Shown: positions 24,407-34,398 of the stretch, piece after piece
Layout of the letters: every line of letters begins with the position of its first letter
Position numbering within the stretch: position 1 is the first letter of the stretch
Source of the DNA: Microvirga aerophila
GTDB taxonomy: Bacteria > Pseudomonadota > Alphaproteobacteria > Rhizobiales > Beijerinckiaceae
Direction of reading: 5' to 3'
NCBI RefSeq assembly: GCF_003332305.1
Contig: NZ_QOIO01000001.1
Coordinates: forward strand, 124,001-188,000
DNA length: 64,000 nucleotides
The notes under the pieces: generated by a model
What the model saw: the letters and a program-made list of their open reading frames with translations, nothing else
Told to the model about the DNA's origin: nothing
The model's database searches: none
Translations under genes and position numbers: made by a program

Positions 24407-25838
24407 TCACACCCTAATCCCGGCCAGGAGCGGCTGTACGCCCAGAATGCCGATCACCCGCTTCATGTTGTAGGCCAACACGTCAAGGCTCATCTCAGCC
24501 GCCGTGCTCTTCAGGCCTTTCGTGAGGAAGTGGGTCGCACCCATCCAGCCCTTGAGCGTGCCGAAGGCATGCTCAACCGTACTTTTGCGCACCTGCATGG
24601 CATCCGGTCGTGCCCGAAGCCGCTCCTCCATGGCGTCTAGCACCGTCTCATGCTCCCAGCGCCGGATCCGCCGCTCCCGGCCCGTCGTACACTGCGCCTT
24701 GAGGGCACAGCTCGCGCACCGGGTGGTCCAGTAGACATGGATCGTCATGCCCTTCTCGACGGAGGCAAAGCGCCGGGTCAACTTCTCGCCTGCTGGGCAG
24801 CGATACGTGTCGTCCTCCGGCTCGTAGGTGAAGTCCTGTTTGCCAAAGCGCCGTCGGCCTTGGCTGGCGAGGTCAAGGGCTTGGGCACCAACGGGGTGAC
24901 GCCTGCCCGTTCACAGTCGAGGATCTTCTCGCCAGCATAATAGCCGCGATCTGCCAGCACGGTGAACGCCTCGGCGCCCATGGCGGTCTTGGCCTGGCTA
25001 TCGTGGCGAAGTGGTGCCGATCCGAGCCCCGGTTGGTCACCTCGTGCGCCACAATGAGATGGTACTGGGTGTCGAGGGCGGCTTGGACGTTGTAGCCCAC
25101 GACCCCGCGTGGATCGGTGCGGGTCGGCATGGCGCGGGCGTCAGGATCGGTGAGGGAAACCTGCTGATCGGGACTGGCTTCGAGCTGCTCGCCTATAGCC
25201 TGGAGCCCCTGCATGCGCTGACGCAACGCAGCGATCTTCTCGTGCAGCCTGTCCACCCGGGTGGGAGTACTCTCGTCCTCGGCTTGATCCGTCTGATCAA
25301 GAGCCTCCAGATAATGCGCGATGCTCGCCTCGACCTTCGCCATCTGTCGGGCGAGCTTCGCGCGGGTGAAGTTGCGATCCGGGTTGTTAACCGCTTTGAA
25401 CTTCGAACCATCCAGCGCCACCTCGCTTCCCGCCAGCAGACCAAGATCTCGACACAGAACCACGAACTGGCGACAGGTGGCGCGGATCGCCGCGGCGTTG
25501 TCGCGTCGAAAGTCGGCGATGGTCTTGAAGTCGGGCACGAGCTGGCCGGTGAGCCAGATCAGCTCAAGATTGCGACCGGCCTCACGCTCGAGGCGACGGC
25601 TGGAGGGCACCCGGTGCAGATAGCCGTAAACGTAGATCTTAAGGAGAATGGCTGGATGGTAAGCGGGGCGTCCTGTGGCGGCAGGCTGGGCCCGGGTGAA
25701 GCCGAGAGCTTGGAGATCGAGTTCATCGATGAAGGCATCAATCACCCGGACCGGATTGTCTTGCGTCACGTAGTCGTCCAGGCACTCGGGGAGGAGCAGC
25801 GTCTGCCGGCGGTCTTTGCCTTCGATGAAGCGAGCCAT
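24407..25838 (-). pseudogene. IS1182-family transposase, broken by two frameshifts
   Basis: The start MARFIEGKDRRQTLLLPE at 25838 opens a normal IS1182 transposase with the N-terminal DUF772-like region and the ALDGSKFKAVN segment. The frame is lost near 25000, where a base appears missing before the expected QAKTAMGAEAF; the next frame carries VLADRGYYAGEKI. It is lost again near 24851, where another base appears missing in ADG(R)FGKQD, and the last frame runs through STVEHAFGTLKGWMG to the stop at 24407. Restoring both bases would give about 477 residues, normal for the family. The protein cannot be made intact unless these are sequencing errors. Confidence 0.88.
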
Positions 25839-25871
25839 CGGGCCTCCTGGATCTGGTGAAAAGTCTACCAG

Positions 25872-25898
25872 ATCAGCGCGTTTCCACACAGACTCCGC
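25872..25898 (-). repeat. Right terminal inverted repeat of the IS1182-like element
   Basis: On the minus strand it reads GCGGAGTCTGTGTGGAAACG and continues to GAT; partner of 24325-24351. Confidence 0.8.
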
Positions 25899-26036
25899 CT
25901 CATTGCCGACATTCCTTCTCAGGAGCCGCAAATCAGGATGTAGGCCTTCGGAGGACAGATCCTTCAAGCGTCGGCGTCGCGCCGGGCGGTAGAGCCTCGG
26001 CGGCTGCGCCCGACTAGCCGAGCATCTGGCCACAAG

Positions 26037-26074
26037 CCACCACGATGTGATCCTTTTCGGGCGCATCGTGGTGG
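26037..26074. repeat. Perfect 11-bp inverted repeat between IS and tRNA
   Basis: CCACCACGATG (26037-26047) and CATCGTGGTGG (26064-26074) enclose 16 bases. It lies in the roughly 250-base non-coding stretch between the IS and tRNA-Lys. Its role is unknown: it could be the end of another mobile element or a regulatory hairpin. Confidence 0.6.
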
Positions 26075-26149
26075 AGTTGTTTGGCTACTTATGTGCTACC
26101 TAGAGCAAAGCGACTCCAGAGCAAACAACGTTTAAGTTATTGAAAAGAT

Positions 26150-26225
<76 letters not shown>

Positions 26226-26357
26226 GTCGCCGAAGCGAATTCAGTGGGCTGGAACCCGCTGAAGAGGCCGTGCGTGTAACAAACCGTTTGGACCCTGTCT
26301 ACCCCATTTAGGGAGGTTTTTCGTCTCGGGCTGCCGATTTTGGTTCATGATAGGTGT

Positions 26358-26394
26358 CGCTGCCATGGCCAGGACAATTCCTGCCATGGCAGCG
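26358..26394. terminator. Strong hairpin between leuA and tRNA-Lys, possible terminator
   Basis: Arms 26358-26374 and 26379-26394 pair over 16 bp with one bulged base around a CAAT loop. It begins 16 bases beyond the leuA stop, so it could end leuA transcription or protect its 3' end. No U-tract follows on the minus strand. On the plus strand a run of seven T lies several bases further on. Confidence 0.55.
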
Positions 26395-26410
26395 AGTCCA
26401 TAGGCTTTTT

Positions 26411-27976
26411 TTACTCTGCCGCGTACTGGGCGTGGAGGCGTGCTCCACGGCTCATGAGTTTGTTGAGCGCGCCGAGATAGGCCTGCGCCGATGCAACGAG
26501 CGTGTCAGGGTCAGCCGCCCGGGACGTTACGCTGCGACCGTCGGCCGAGAGACGCACCGAAACTTCGGCCTGAGCGTCCGTGCCCTCCGTGACCGCGTGG
26601 ACTTGGTAGAGCTCCAGCACCGCCTCGTGGGGCACCAGGGCCTTGATGGCGTTGAAGGTGGCATCCACCGGGCCGTTGCCCTCCTGCTCCTCGGTGACGA
26701 TCCTGTCGTCGATCTGGAGCTTCATGGTGGCCCGCTGCGGTCCGCGGGTTCCGGCCACGACCGAGAGGGAGACCAGCTTGATGCGGTCGTGCGCCGTGGC
26801 GATGTTCTGATCGACCAGCGCCTCGATATCCTCGTCGTAGACGTGCTTCTTGCGATCCGCCAGGTCCTTGAAGCGCTCGAATGCGTCCTGGAACTGGTTG
26901 TCGGAGAGTTTGTAGCCCAGTTCGTCCAGCTTGTTGCGGAACGCAGCCCGCCCGGAATGCTTGCCCATGACGAGATTTGTCTTGGAGACGCCGACGCTTT
27001 CAGGCGTCATGATCTCGTAGGTCTGGGCGTGCTTGAGCATGCCGTCCTGGTGGATGCCACTCTCGTGCGCAAAGGCGTTCCGGCCAACGATGGCCTTGTT
27101 GTACTGCACCGGGAACGAGGTAGCGGCCGCCGCCAGCTTGGAGGCGCGGGTCAGCATGGTGGTTTCAATCCGGGTCTCGTAGGGCAGCACATCGCCCCGG
27201 GTGCGGATTGCCATCACGACCTCTTCCAAGGCCGCATTACCGGCGCGCTCTCCGATGCCGTTGAGGGTGCATTCGATCTGGCGCGCGCCACCTTCCAGCG
27301 CCGCCAGCGAATTGGCGACCGCCAGACCCAGGTCGTTGTGGCAATGAGCCGAGAAGACCGCCTTGTCGGCGTTCGGCACGCGCTCTCGCACGGCCCTGAA
27401 CATGGCGCGGTACTCATCCGGCGTGGCATAGCCCACCGTGTCGGGCAGGTTGATCGTGGTGGCGCCGGCCTTGATAGCGGCCTCGACGCAGCGGCACAGA
27501 TACTCGATGGACGTGCGCGTCGCATCCATGGCCGACCACTCGATATCGTCAACCAGGTTGCGGGCCTGGGTGACGGTTCCAGTGATGATCTCCAGCACCT
27601 CTTCTTCCGTCTTGCGCATCTGGTGCGCCAGATGGATCGGAGACGTGGACACGAATGTGTGGATGCGGGGCCGGGCCGCTTCGCGTACGGCATCGCCGGC
27701 GCGGGCGATGTCAGCCGAGATGGCGCGGGCAAGACCTGCGACGGTTGCGTTCTTCACCTGCTTGGCGATGAGGGAAACTGCCTCGAAGTCGCCGTTGGAG
27801 GCGATCGGGAAGCCAGCCTCGATGATGTCGACGCCCATCGTGTCGAGCAGTTCAGCGACCGCGAGCTTTTCCTCCAACGTCATGGTCGCGCCGGGGCATT
27901 GCTCGCCGTCGCGCAGTGTCGTGTCGAAGATCAGAACGCGGTCCTTGGAGGAGCCTGCGGAAGATACGGTCATCAT
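26411..27976 (-). CDS. leuA: 2-isopropylmalate synthase
   Basis: Condenses acetyl-CoA with 2-oxoisovalerate, the first committed step of leucine synthesis. At 521 residues it is the standard bacterial form. The TIM-barrel active site includes [15 protein letters not shown] near residue 18 and the metal-binding SAHCHNDLG near 205. The C-terminal regulatory domain for leucine feedback is present (from about residue 390). Two adjacent ATGs occur (27976, 27973), preceded by GAGAAGGA. A leucine-rich leader peptide and hairpin lie upstream, pointing to attenuation control. Confidence 0.98.
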   Translation of the reverse strand: MMTVSSAGSSKDRVLIFDTTLRDGEQCPGATMTLEEKLAVAELLDTMGVDIIEAGFPIASNGDFEAVSLIAKQVKNATVAGLARAISADIARAGDAVREAARPRIHTFVSTSPIHLAHQMRKTEEEVLEIITGTVTQARNLVDDIEWSAMDATRTSIEYLCRCVEAAIKAGATTINLPDTVGYATPDEYRAMFRAVRERVPNADKAVFSAHCHNDLGLAVANSLAALEGGARQIECTLNGIGERAGNAALEEVVMAIRTRGDVLPYETRIETTMLTRASKLAAAATSFPVQYNKAIVGRNAFAHESGIHQDGMLKHAQTYEIMTPESVGVSKTNLVMGKHSGRAAFRNKLDELGYKLSDNQFQDAFERFKDLADRKKHVYDEDIEALVDQNIATAHDRIKLVSLSVVAGTRGPQRATMKLQIDDRIVTEEQEGNGPVDATFNAIKALVPHEAVLELYQVHAVTEGTDAQAEVSVRLSADGRSVTSRAADPDTLVASAQAYLGALNKLMSRGARLHAQYAAE

Positions 27977-28034
27977 CTAGTCCTTCTCGGGGCGAGCGGT
28001 TCATGCGCTCAAGGTTGTTCCTGTTGTCCAGAAC

Positions 28035-28076
28035 CCCCTGAGAGCCCAGGCGTGAAGCCCAGCCGACCCTCAGGGG
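28035..28076 (-). promoter_or_regulatory. Leader hairpin of the leuA attenuator
   Basis: CCCCTGAG (28069-28076 on the minus strand) pairs with CTCAGGGG (28035-28042). The stop codon of the leader peptide lies inside the stem, so ribosome position would decide whether it forms. No U-tract follows, so a simple intrinsic terminator is not evident. An 8-base complementarity exists between the leader's Leu-codon run (TCCTTCTC, 28085-28092) and the leuA ribosome site (GAGAAGGA, 27981-27988). Confidence 0.6.
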
Positions 28077-28165
28077 CGACTAAGGAGAAGGAGGCCAAGG
28101 AGGCGCGCGCGATCAGCCGCGGAGGCGGACCCGATCTTCAAAGCGCTGGGGGAGCCGATTGCCAT
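28070..28165 (-). CDS. Leucine-rich leader peptide for leuA attenuation
   Basis: A 31-residue ORF with the run LLGLLLL (codons CTC CTT GGC CTC CTT CTC CTT) just before its stop, ending SRP. GGGAGG lies upstream of the ATG, though its 12-base spacing is long. Six leucines in seven codons, placed before leuA and overlapping a hairpin, match the design of amino-acid leader peptides. Ribosome stalling at these codons in leucine shortage would alter the folding of the leader RNA. It is too short for ordinary gene callers. Confidence 0.8.
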   Translation of the reverse strand: MAIGSPSALKIGSASAADRARLLGLLLLSRP

Positions 28166-28217
28166 CGCGTCCCAATTCCTCCCGACATCACGGCCAACGC
28201 CGCGAACACCATCATCG

Positions 28218-28246
28218 TTTGTAACGGCGCTTCCCTGCGATGGCAA
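28218..28246 (-). promoter_or_regulatory. Predicted promoter of the leuA leader
   Basis: On the minus strand TTGCCA (28241-28246) and TACAAA (28218-28223) are spaced by 17 bases. Transcription would start near 28210, about 45 bases before the leader peptide ATG. Confidence 0.5.
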
Positions 28247-28352
28247 GGGAACGAAACAAATGAAAAGACAAGCTGGAGCGCCCGTCCTGAATCCGTCTTG
28301 ATCCGCTCAAGCTAGGCCGTTACTCAAAAGGCTAAAATCGGAGTTTCTTGAG

Positions 28353-28679
28353 ATGAAGACCATGATCCGCTTGGTTGGGTTGGCAGGCTTGATTGGCCTG
28401 TCCCTCGCAGGCTGCAACCAGACAACCTCCCCTGCCCCTTCAAGCGCAACCGTGACGCCTTCCAGCTTCCGCATGCCGGAAGGCTCCGGCTGCAAGGGCG
28501 AGGTCGACCGCTACCGGGCCGTTATGGACAACGACTTGGCCATGGGCCACGTGAACCAGTCCGTGTACTCCCGCGTGGTCAGGGACATCGACCAGGCCGC
28601 CTCCGCCTGCGCGGCTGGACGCGATGCCGAGGCGGTGCGCATGATCAACGCCGCCAAGTCCCGGTACGGCTACGCCTGA
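28353..28679 (+). CDS. Small predicted lipoprotein of unknown function
   Basis: 108 residues. The signal peptide MKTMIRLVGLAGLIGLSLAG is followed by a lipobox LAGC, so Cys21 is the likely lipidated residue. The mature part is short, with a Ser/Thr/Pro linker (about 25-40) and a helical domain containing two cysteines (GSGCKGEVDRYR and SACAAG). I do not recognise the family. It is transcribed away from leuA, and its 3' end overlaps that of the NUDIX gene by ten bases. Confidence 0.85.
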   Translation: MKTMIRLVGLAGLIGLSLAGCNQTTSPAPSSATVTPSSFRMPEGSGCKGEVDRYRAVMDNDLAMGHVNQSVYSRVVRDIDQAASACAAGRDAEAVRMINAAKSRYGYA

Positions 28680-29383
28680 TCGAAGGTCCAGCGGAAGAAC
28701 GACTGCAGGAAGAGGGGCATCGCCTTCGGGTCGATGTCGTCCGCACTGCGGATGATCCGCACATCGGATAGTTCGGGCGGATCCTGCCTGGCGATGGTGG
28801 CGCGGATCCTCTGAGCGCCCTCTGCAGCCGAGACCGGCAGGGTCACGAGGCGCATCAGCGCCACCGACGGCCAGCGCTGAACGATGATCCACTCGTCCTC
28901 GACGTGATAGTCGTCTTCGCCCAGGCCGGTTTCCTCCAACAGCTCGCGGGTGAGGCTGGTCGCCAGATCCACGGAGCCATCCGGCCGGAGATCGGAAAGA
29001 TCCGGAGTGCCGGCCGGAAAATACACCCGGCCCGCATTGGCCGTATGCCCATGCATGACGCCGCAGATGAAAGCGCCGTCCGCCCCGCGCAGCGCCCCCA
29101 TGGCGAAGCCGTTGGCGATGGTGTCATCGGGATGGCCCATGTCGATCCAGCCGACAAAGTCGGCATAATCTACCTGGAAATACACGTTCCGGCACACCTC
29201 GCGGGTTAGCTCCATGTCGCGGATAGCCAGGACGCGCCCGTTGAACATCGCGGGCGTCTGTGCGAGCCGACGCTGCCAGTTGGCCTGGATCCGCTCTTGG
29301 TTCTGCTTCGCCCAAGACCATTCCATCGGCTCGCATCGCGCCTCGATCTGGGGCACGCGGGTGATCAGCAGGTCGCGATTCAT
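28670..29383 (-). CDS. NUDIX hydrolase
   Basis: 237 residues. The NUDIX core is visible as RELLEETG near residue 148, but the usual five-residue spacing after the first glycine is expanded by a longer loop (GTPDLSDLRPDGSVDL), so it belongs to an extended subgroup. It should cleave a nucleoside-diphosphate-linked compound; the substrate is unknown. Its start overlaps the phzF-like stop by four bases, putting it third in a pdxY-phzF-nudix operon. Confidence 0.85.
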   Translation of the reverse strand: MNRDLLITRVPQIEARCEPMEWSWAKQNQERIQANWQRRLAQTPAMFNGRVLAIRDMELTREVCRNVYFQVDYADFVGWIDMGHPDDTIANGFAMGALRGADGAFICGVMHGHTANAGRVYFPAGTPDLSDLRPDGSVDLATSLTRELLEETGLGEDDYHVEDEWIIVQRWPSVALMRLVTLPVSAAEGAQRIRATIARQDPPELSDVRIIRSADDIDPKAMPLFLQSFFRWTFDQA

Positions 29384-30285
29384 CGCAGAAGCTCGCCCCG
29401 GCTTACCATGACCGCATGACCGCCGATCTCGGCCGAGATCAACTCGCCGCCTTTGATCGTCATTTGCAGGGAAATCACGCTCGGACGTCCCATCTCGACG
29501 CCCTGCTCGATGACGATGTCATGAGCCCCGTCCCCAAGAGGCTCGCACTGCATCAAGGCGCCGGCGAACGCTGCGGCCGCCGATCCGGTGGCCGGGTCCT
29601 CCGCAATCCCCATGCCGGGGCCGAACATGCGCGCCCGGAAGCGCAAGGCCTCCGCGTCCGGAACGCGGGCGTAGACATAGGCCGCCGGATGCTCGCTGTC
29701 GCCGAAGGTATTGTCGAAGGGCTCTCCCTGCAGCTTCGAGCGCGCGAGCGCCTCGAGCGACGCAACGGGAACGAGATCGTAAGCGACGCCTGCCGAATGG
29801 CGGCTCGGCACGTGGCGCTCGAAGCCGATCTCCGTGGGGTCGAGGCCCAGGGCCCAGGCGCAGTCGCTGGACTCCTTGCCGTCGCCCCAGGTGATCGGAA
29901 GACTGGGCAGCCGGAACCGCGCCGAGCCCCCCGTGGCGCCCTCCACTTCGACCGCGCAGGGAACGATGCCCACCTGCTCCTTGAGTCCGAACGCGACGGC
30001 TCCAGGAAGCCCCTTCTGGTCGAGAAGCGCGAGAAGCACCGCTGTCCCGACTGTAGGGTGTCCGGCGAAGGGCAGCTCGCGAGCCGGCGTAAAGATTCGA
30101 ATGTCGGCGCGCTGGCGCGGATCGTTCGGCGTGAGCACGAAGACCGTCTCGGAAAGATTGAACTCGCGGGCGATCGCCTGCATTCCGTCCGTATCGAGGT
30201 CCTCCGCCTCCAGCACCACAGCGAGGGGGTTTCCGGCAAAGGCCTCTGCGGTGAACACGTCAAGGGTTACGAACGGGCGCGGCAT
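29380..30285 (-). CDS. PhzF family isomerase/epimerase-like protein
   Basis: 301 residues with the diaminopimelate-epimerase-like fold. The N-terminal [17 protein letters not shown] carries the conserved Asn-Pro. A following GHPTVGTA segment and a C-terminal [16 protein letters not shown] motif are PhzF hallmarks. The catalytic Glu of PhzF aligns with NLSETVFV near residue 45. The reaction of most members is unknown. It lies 4 bases after pdxY. Confidence 0.9.
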   Translation of the reverse strand: MPRPFVTLDVFTAEAFAGNPLAVVLEAEDLDTDGMQAIAREFNLSETVFVLTPNDPRQRADIRIFTPARELPFAGHPTVGTAVLLALLDQKGLPGAVAFGLKEQVGIVPCAVEVEGATGGSARFRLPSLPITWGDGKESSDCAWALGLDPTEIGFERHVPSRHSAGVAYDLVPVASLEALARSKLQGEPFDNTFGDSEHPAAYVYARVPDAEALRFRARMFGPGMGIAEDPATGSAAAAFAGALMQCEPLGDGAHDIVIEQGVEMGRPSVISLQMTIKGGELISAEIGGHAVMVSRGELLR

Positions 30286-30289
30286 GGGG

Positions 30290-31138
30290 TCAAACCTCTT
30301 CGGCGGGAAAGCGGTAGGTCGGAGAGACGAATTCGTCCTGCGCCGCGATGGTTACGATCTCGCGGGAGCCGGCCTCCTCCGTTCGCTTCAAGAGGCCGTA
30401 GACGGAGGCCGCGGCCGCCGCAAGGGCCGTGGCGGCCGAGCGTGAGCGGGCGTAGTGGACGAAGAACAGAGCCGCGATGGCGTCGCCCGCGCCGTTGACG
30501 GCAAGCGAGAGCTTGGGCGTGCGCACGCGCCAGAAGCGCCCGCGCTCCCCGGCGACCAGATCCACCGCGTCGGACGGGGTCTCCTTCGTCACCACCGAGG
30601 TGACGAGAACGGCCTTTGGACCCATCGCCTGCACGGCCCCGATGGCCTGCTTCACGTCGCTCAACGTCTCCGTGGTCAGTCCGGACAGGTAATCGAGCTC
30701 GAACTGGTTCGGCGTCACGATATCGGCGGCTGGAACCGCCTGTTCGCGCATGAATTCCGGAATGCCGAGGCGAACAAAGACGCCACGCCCTACATCGCCG
30801 ATCACAGGATCACAGCAATACAGGGCCTGCGGATTGAGGCCACGAACGCGATTTACGGCCGACAGGACCGCGTTGCCGATGTCGGCGGAACCCATATAGC
30901 CCGAGAGCACCCCGTCGCACCGGTCGAGCACGCCGCGCTCGGCAATGCCGTCCACCAGTTCCTCGATGGCGGGACCGTCGAAGACCCGGCCCTTCCAGGA
31001 CCCATAGCCGGTATGGTTCGAAAACTGGACGGTATGGATGGGCCACACCTCCACGCCGAGGCGCTGCATCGGAAAGACCGCAGAAGCGTTGCCCACATGG
31101 CCATAGGCTACGTGGGACTGGATCGAGAGAACATTCAT
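30290..31138 (-). CDS. pdxY: Pyridoxal kinase
   Basis: Phosphorylates pyridoxal in vitamin B6 salvage. At 282 residues it opens with the typical [15 protein letters not shown], and has CDPVIGD near residue 110 and the ribokinase-like anion hole [12 protein letters not shown] near 217. It is the first gene of an operon with phzF-like and NUDIX genes. PdxY and PdxK are hard to tell apart from sequence alone, and PdxY fits the residue pattern better. Confidence 0.93.
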   Translation of the reverse strand: MNVLSIQSHVAYGHVGNASAVFPMQRLGVEVWPIHTVQFSNHTGYGSWKGRVFDGPAIEELVDGIAERGVLDRCDGVLSGYMGSADIGNAVLSAVNRVRGLNPQALYCCDPVIGDVGRGVFVRLGIPEFMREQAVPAADIVTPNQFELDYLSGLTTETLSDVKQAIGAVQAMGPKAVLVTSVVTKETPSDAVDLVAGERGRFWRVRTPKLSLAVNGAGDAIAALFFVHYARSRSAATALAAAAASVYGLLKRTEEAGSREIVTIAAQDEFVSPTYRFPAEEV

Positions 31139-31273
31139 GGTCTGGACCCCCTGTGTCTTTTCGGTTAGCGCATTGACCGCCCGGCTTCAAATCTCGTGGT
31201 GTGATCTCATTCATCACCGGAGCGCGAGGCAGTCCGTTCGATCGGCCATGAGCAAGGCAACCGGAGCATCTCC

Positions 31274-31795
31274 ATGGATCTCGACGCCATCAAAACCACC
31301 GTTTTGGAATTCGTGCGGGCGAACCAGGAACTTGCGCCGTTCGCCCTCGGGCTCATGACATTTGCCGAATCCCTCGCCTTCGTGTCGCTCCTCCTGCCGA
31401 CGATGACGATTCTCGTGGCCGTGGGCTTCGTGCTGGCAGCGGCCGACATCCCGTTCTGGCAGGCCTGGGCAGGGGCGGCCGCAGGCGCCGTTATGGGCAA
31501 TTGGCTGTCCTATGAGATCGGCCGCCGCTACAAGAAGGCCGCTTATGACGTCTGGCCCTTGTCGCGAAGCCCGCAGATCGCCGCCCGTGGCGAATGGTTC
31601 TTCCAGCGCTTCGGCCCATGGGCGGTTTTCCTGGGGCGCTTTTTCGGGCCCATCCGGGCGGTCATCGCCCTTATCGCCGGCGTCTTCATGATGCCGGGCA
31701 TCCTGTTCCAGGCGGCCAATTTCGCGTCCGCATCCGTGTGGGCCTTCGTGATCCTGGCCCCAGGCGCAGGCTTGGCCCATTTCCTCTTGTGGTAA
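31274..31795 (+). CDS. DedA family membrane protein
   Basis: 173 residues with about four to five hydrophobic segments. The DedA signature is clear: FAESLAFVSLLLPTMTILV near residues 30-48 and the FLGRFFGPIRAVIALIAG segment near 116-133 with the conserved arginines. DedA proteins include undecaprenyl-phosphate and phospholipid transporters; which this is cannot be said. It is slightly shorter than the common 190-220 residues. It diverges from pdxY. Confidence 0.9.
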   Translation: MDLDAIKTTVLEFVRANQELAPFALGLMTFAESLAFVSLLLPTMTILVAVGFVLAAADIPFWQAWAGAAAGAVMGNWLSYEIGRRYKKAAYDVWPLSRSPQIAARGEWFFQRFGPWAVFLGRFFGPIRAVIALIAGVFMMPGILFQAANFASASVWAFVILAPGAGLAHFLLW

Positions 31796-31855
31796 GACCC
31801 AAGGGAACCCGGGGCTCCAGGGGTCATTAACCTCCGTCAACCAAGGAGGAACCCC

Positions 31856-32011
31856 ATGGGCAAAGGCAAGATGAACGGCGACAACTCGGCCGATAGCAAA
31901 CACCGTCCAGGCGAAACCCCGAGCGGCTCCGGCGGCACGATGAAGAACCGCAACGACCCCGGCAAGCAGGACAACAACAAGGCTCAGAACACGAAGAGCA
32001 ACCGTCAGTAA
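31856..32011 (+). CDS. Small hydrophilic protein, 51 residues
   Basis: MGKGKMNGDNSADSKHRPGE opens a protein made almost entirely of Gly, Asn, Lys, Ser, Asp and Gln, with no hydrophobic core, so it is likely disordered. AAGGAGGA lies five bases before the ATG, a near-perfect ribosome site, which strongly supports expression. I do not recognise the family. Composition resembles small stress or desiccation-type proteins, but that is a guess. Confidence 0.75.
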   Translation: MGKGKMNGDNSADSKHRPGETPSGSGGTMKNRNDPGKQDNNKAQNTKSNRQ

Positions 32012-32115
32012 GCTTTAATTTTCAGCGGTTTTCGCGAGCTTCCCCTACGTTCCCACAGGTGGCAGCGGCTTCTCGGCGTGTTACACAATGATGTAACATT
32101 GCGAAAAGCCGTTCC

Positions 32116-32451
32116 ATGCCGCAGAGATCCTACACCAACCACGGTTGGCAAGACGACGATGCCCTTGAGGCATCACTCTCGCCGGGCGATATCACCTTGG
32201 CGGGCCTTCCAGTTTCATGGCATTCCTACGACTGGTGGCTGGCGGGCCTTGCCTATTCGGCCATCTGGATCGTCGACAGCTGGATGGTCAACGACAGCCT
32301 CCTCGCAATGATGGGAGCATCAGCCAGCCTCGCTATGACGCTCGCCCTCTGCTTTGCGGTTTACCGCCTGTGCTGCCCCTATTCGGCGTGCCTGGCGCAG
32401 ATGCTTTGCCTTCTGACCGCGGCTGGCGTCCTCATCTGGCACGCCCTCTAA
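32116..32451 (+). CDS. Small membrane protein of unknown function
   Basis: 111 residues. After a polar 35-residue N-terminus come about three hydrophobic segments (near 38-57, 62-82 and 90-110) and three cysteines around the CCPYSAC motif. No family is recognised. It is followed by a strong bidirectional terminator shared with ilvC. No clear ribosome site is present at the chosen ATG, so the start is uncertain. Confidence 0.6.
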   Translation: MPQRSYTNHGWQDDDALEASLSPGDITLAGLPVSWHSYDWWLAGLAYSAIWIVDSWMVNDSLLAMMGASASLAMTLALCFAVYRLCCPYSACLAQMLCLLTAAGVLIWHAL

Positions 32452-32473
32452 CACATCCGCGACACCGAAAAGA

Positions 32474-32498
32474 AAAGGGGCGGATGAACCGCCCCTTT
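32474..32498. terminator. Bidirectional intrinsic terminator between the small membrane protein gene and ilvC
   Basis: AAAGGGGCGG (32474-32483) and CCGCCCCTTT (32489-32498) form a 10-bp stem around ATGAA, with a T-rich end in the plus direction (CCCCTTTGTTTT) and A/U-rich sequence in the minus direction. Confidence 0.88.
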
Positions 32499-32518
32499 GT
32501 TTTGCCTGATTTCGGGAA

Positions 32519-33845
<1,327 letters not shown>

Positions 33846-34394
33846 ATGCAGCGCATCGCCACTCCCGACGAAGTTCTCAGTTTCTGGCGCGCCGCCGGAC
33901 CTGAAAAGTGGTTCGCCAAGGACGAAGCCTTCGATCAGACCTGCCGGGATCGCTTCCTTCACACCTACGAGGCCGCCGCGCGAGGCGACCTGAACGAGTG
34001 GGAGCTTACCCCTGACGGAGCGCTTGCGGTCATTCTCCTTCTCGACCAGTTTCCGCGAAACATGTTTCGCGGGAAGCGTGAAACCTACAAAGCCGATCCC
34101 GTCGCCGTGATGGTGGCGGACCGGGCCATCGAGAGGGAGTTCAACACAAAGGTTGATCCCCTGTTTCGCCGTTTCTTCTACCTGCCCTTCATGCACTCGG
34201 AATCCCTGAGGCATCAGGAGCGTTCGGTGACCCTGAACGAAGCCCTCGGCGACGAGGACTCGATCAAGTGGGCGCGCCACCATCGCGACATCGTCGCCCG
34301 CTTCGGCCGTTTCCCCCACCGCAACCACATCCTCGGGCGCGAGACCACCCCGGACGAGGATGCATTTCTGAAGGAAAGCGACTTCAGGGGTTGA
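33846..34394 (+). CDS. DUF924 family protein
   Basis: 182 residues. The DUF924 pattern is clear: EVLSFWRAAGPEKWFAKDEA at the start, LILLDQFPRNMFRG-like near residues 60-75, RFFYLPFMHSES near 116-128 and FGRFPHRNHILGR near the C-terminus. The structure resembles TPR-like helical proteins, but the function is unknown. It converges on ilvH with a 4-base gap. Confidence 0.93.
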   Translation: MQRIATPDEVLSFWRAAGPEKWFAKDEAFDQTCRDRFLHTYEAAARGDLNEWELTPDGALAVILLLDQFPRNMFRGKRETYKADPVAVMVADRAIEREFNTKVDPLFRRFFYLPFMHSESLRHQERSVTLNEALGDEDSIKWARHHRDIVARFGRFPHRNHILGRETTPDEDAFLKESDFRG

Positions 34395-34398
34395 ATTC

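Larger units (their letters stand above)
24325..25898 (-). mobile_element. IS1182-family insertion sequence, degenerate
   Basis: A 1574-bp element bounded by imperfect 27-bp terminal inverted repeats (24 of 27 positions match) and carrying one IS1182-type DDE transposase gene on the minus strand. The transposase has two frameshifts, so this copy is probably immobile unless a functional copy acts in trans. No clear target duplication is visible. It lies between the acetate module and tRNA-Lys. Confidence 0.85.

Noticed and set aside
24052..24417. 121-residue frame after the exonuclease gene
   Set aside because: It starts with TTG, runs into the insertion sequence, and shows no family pattern; treated as non-coding.
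26354..28315. Long plus-strand reading frame (653 residues) opposite leuA
   Set aside because: It is the reverse complement of the well-conserved leuA gene and its attenuator; composition is typical of an antisense shadow in GC-rich DNA.
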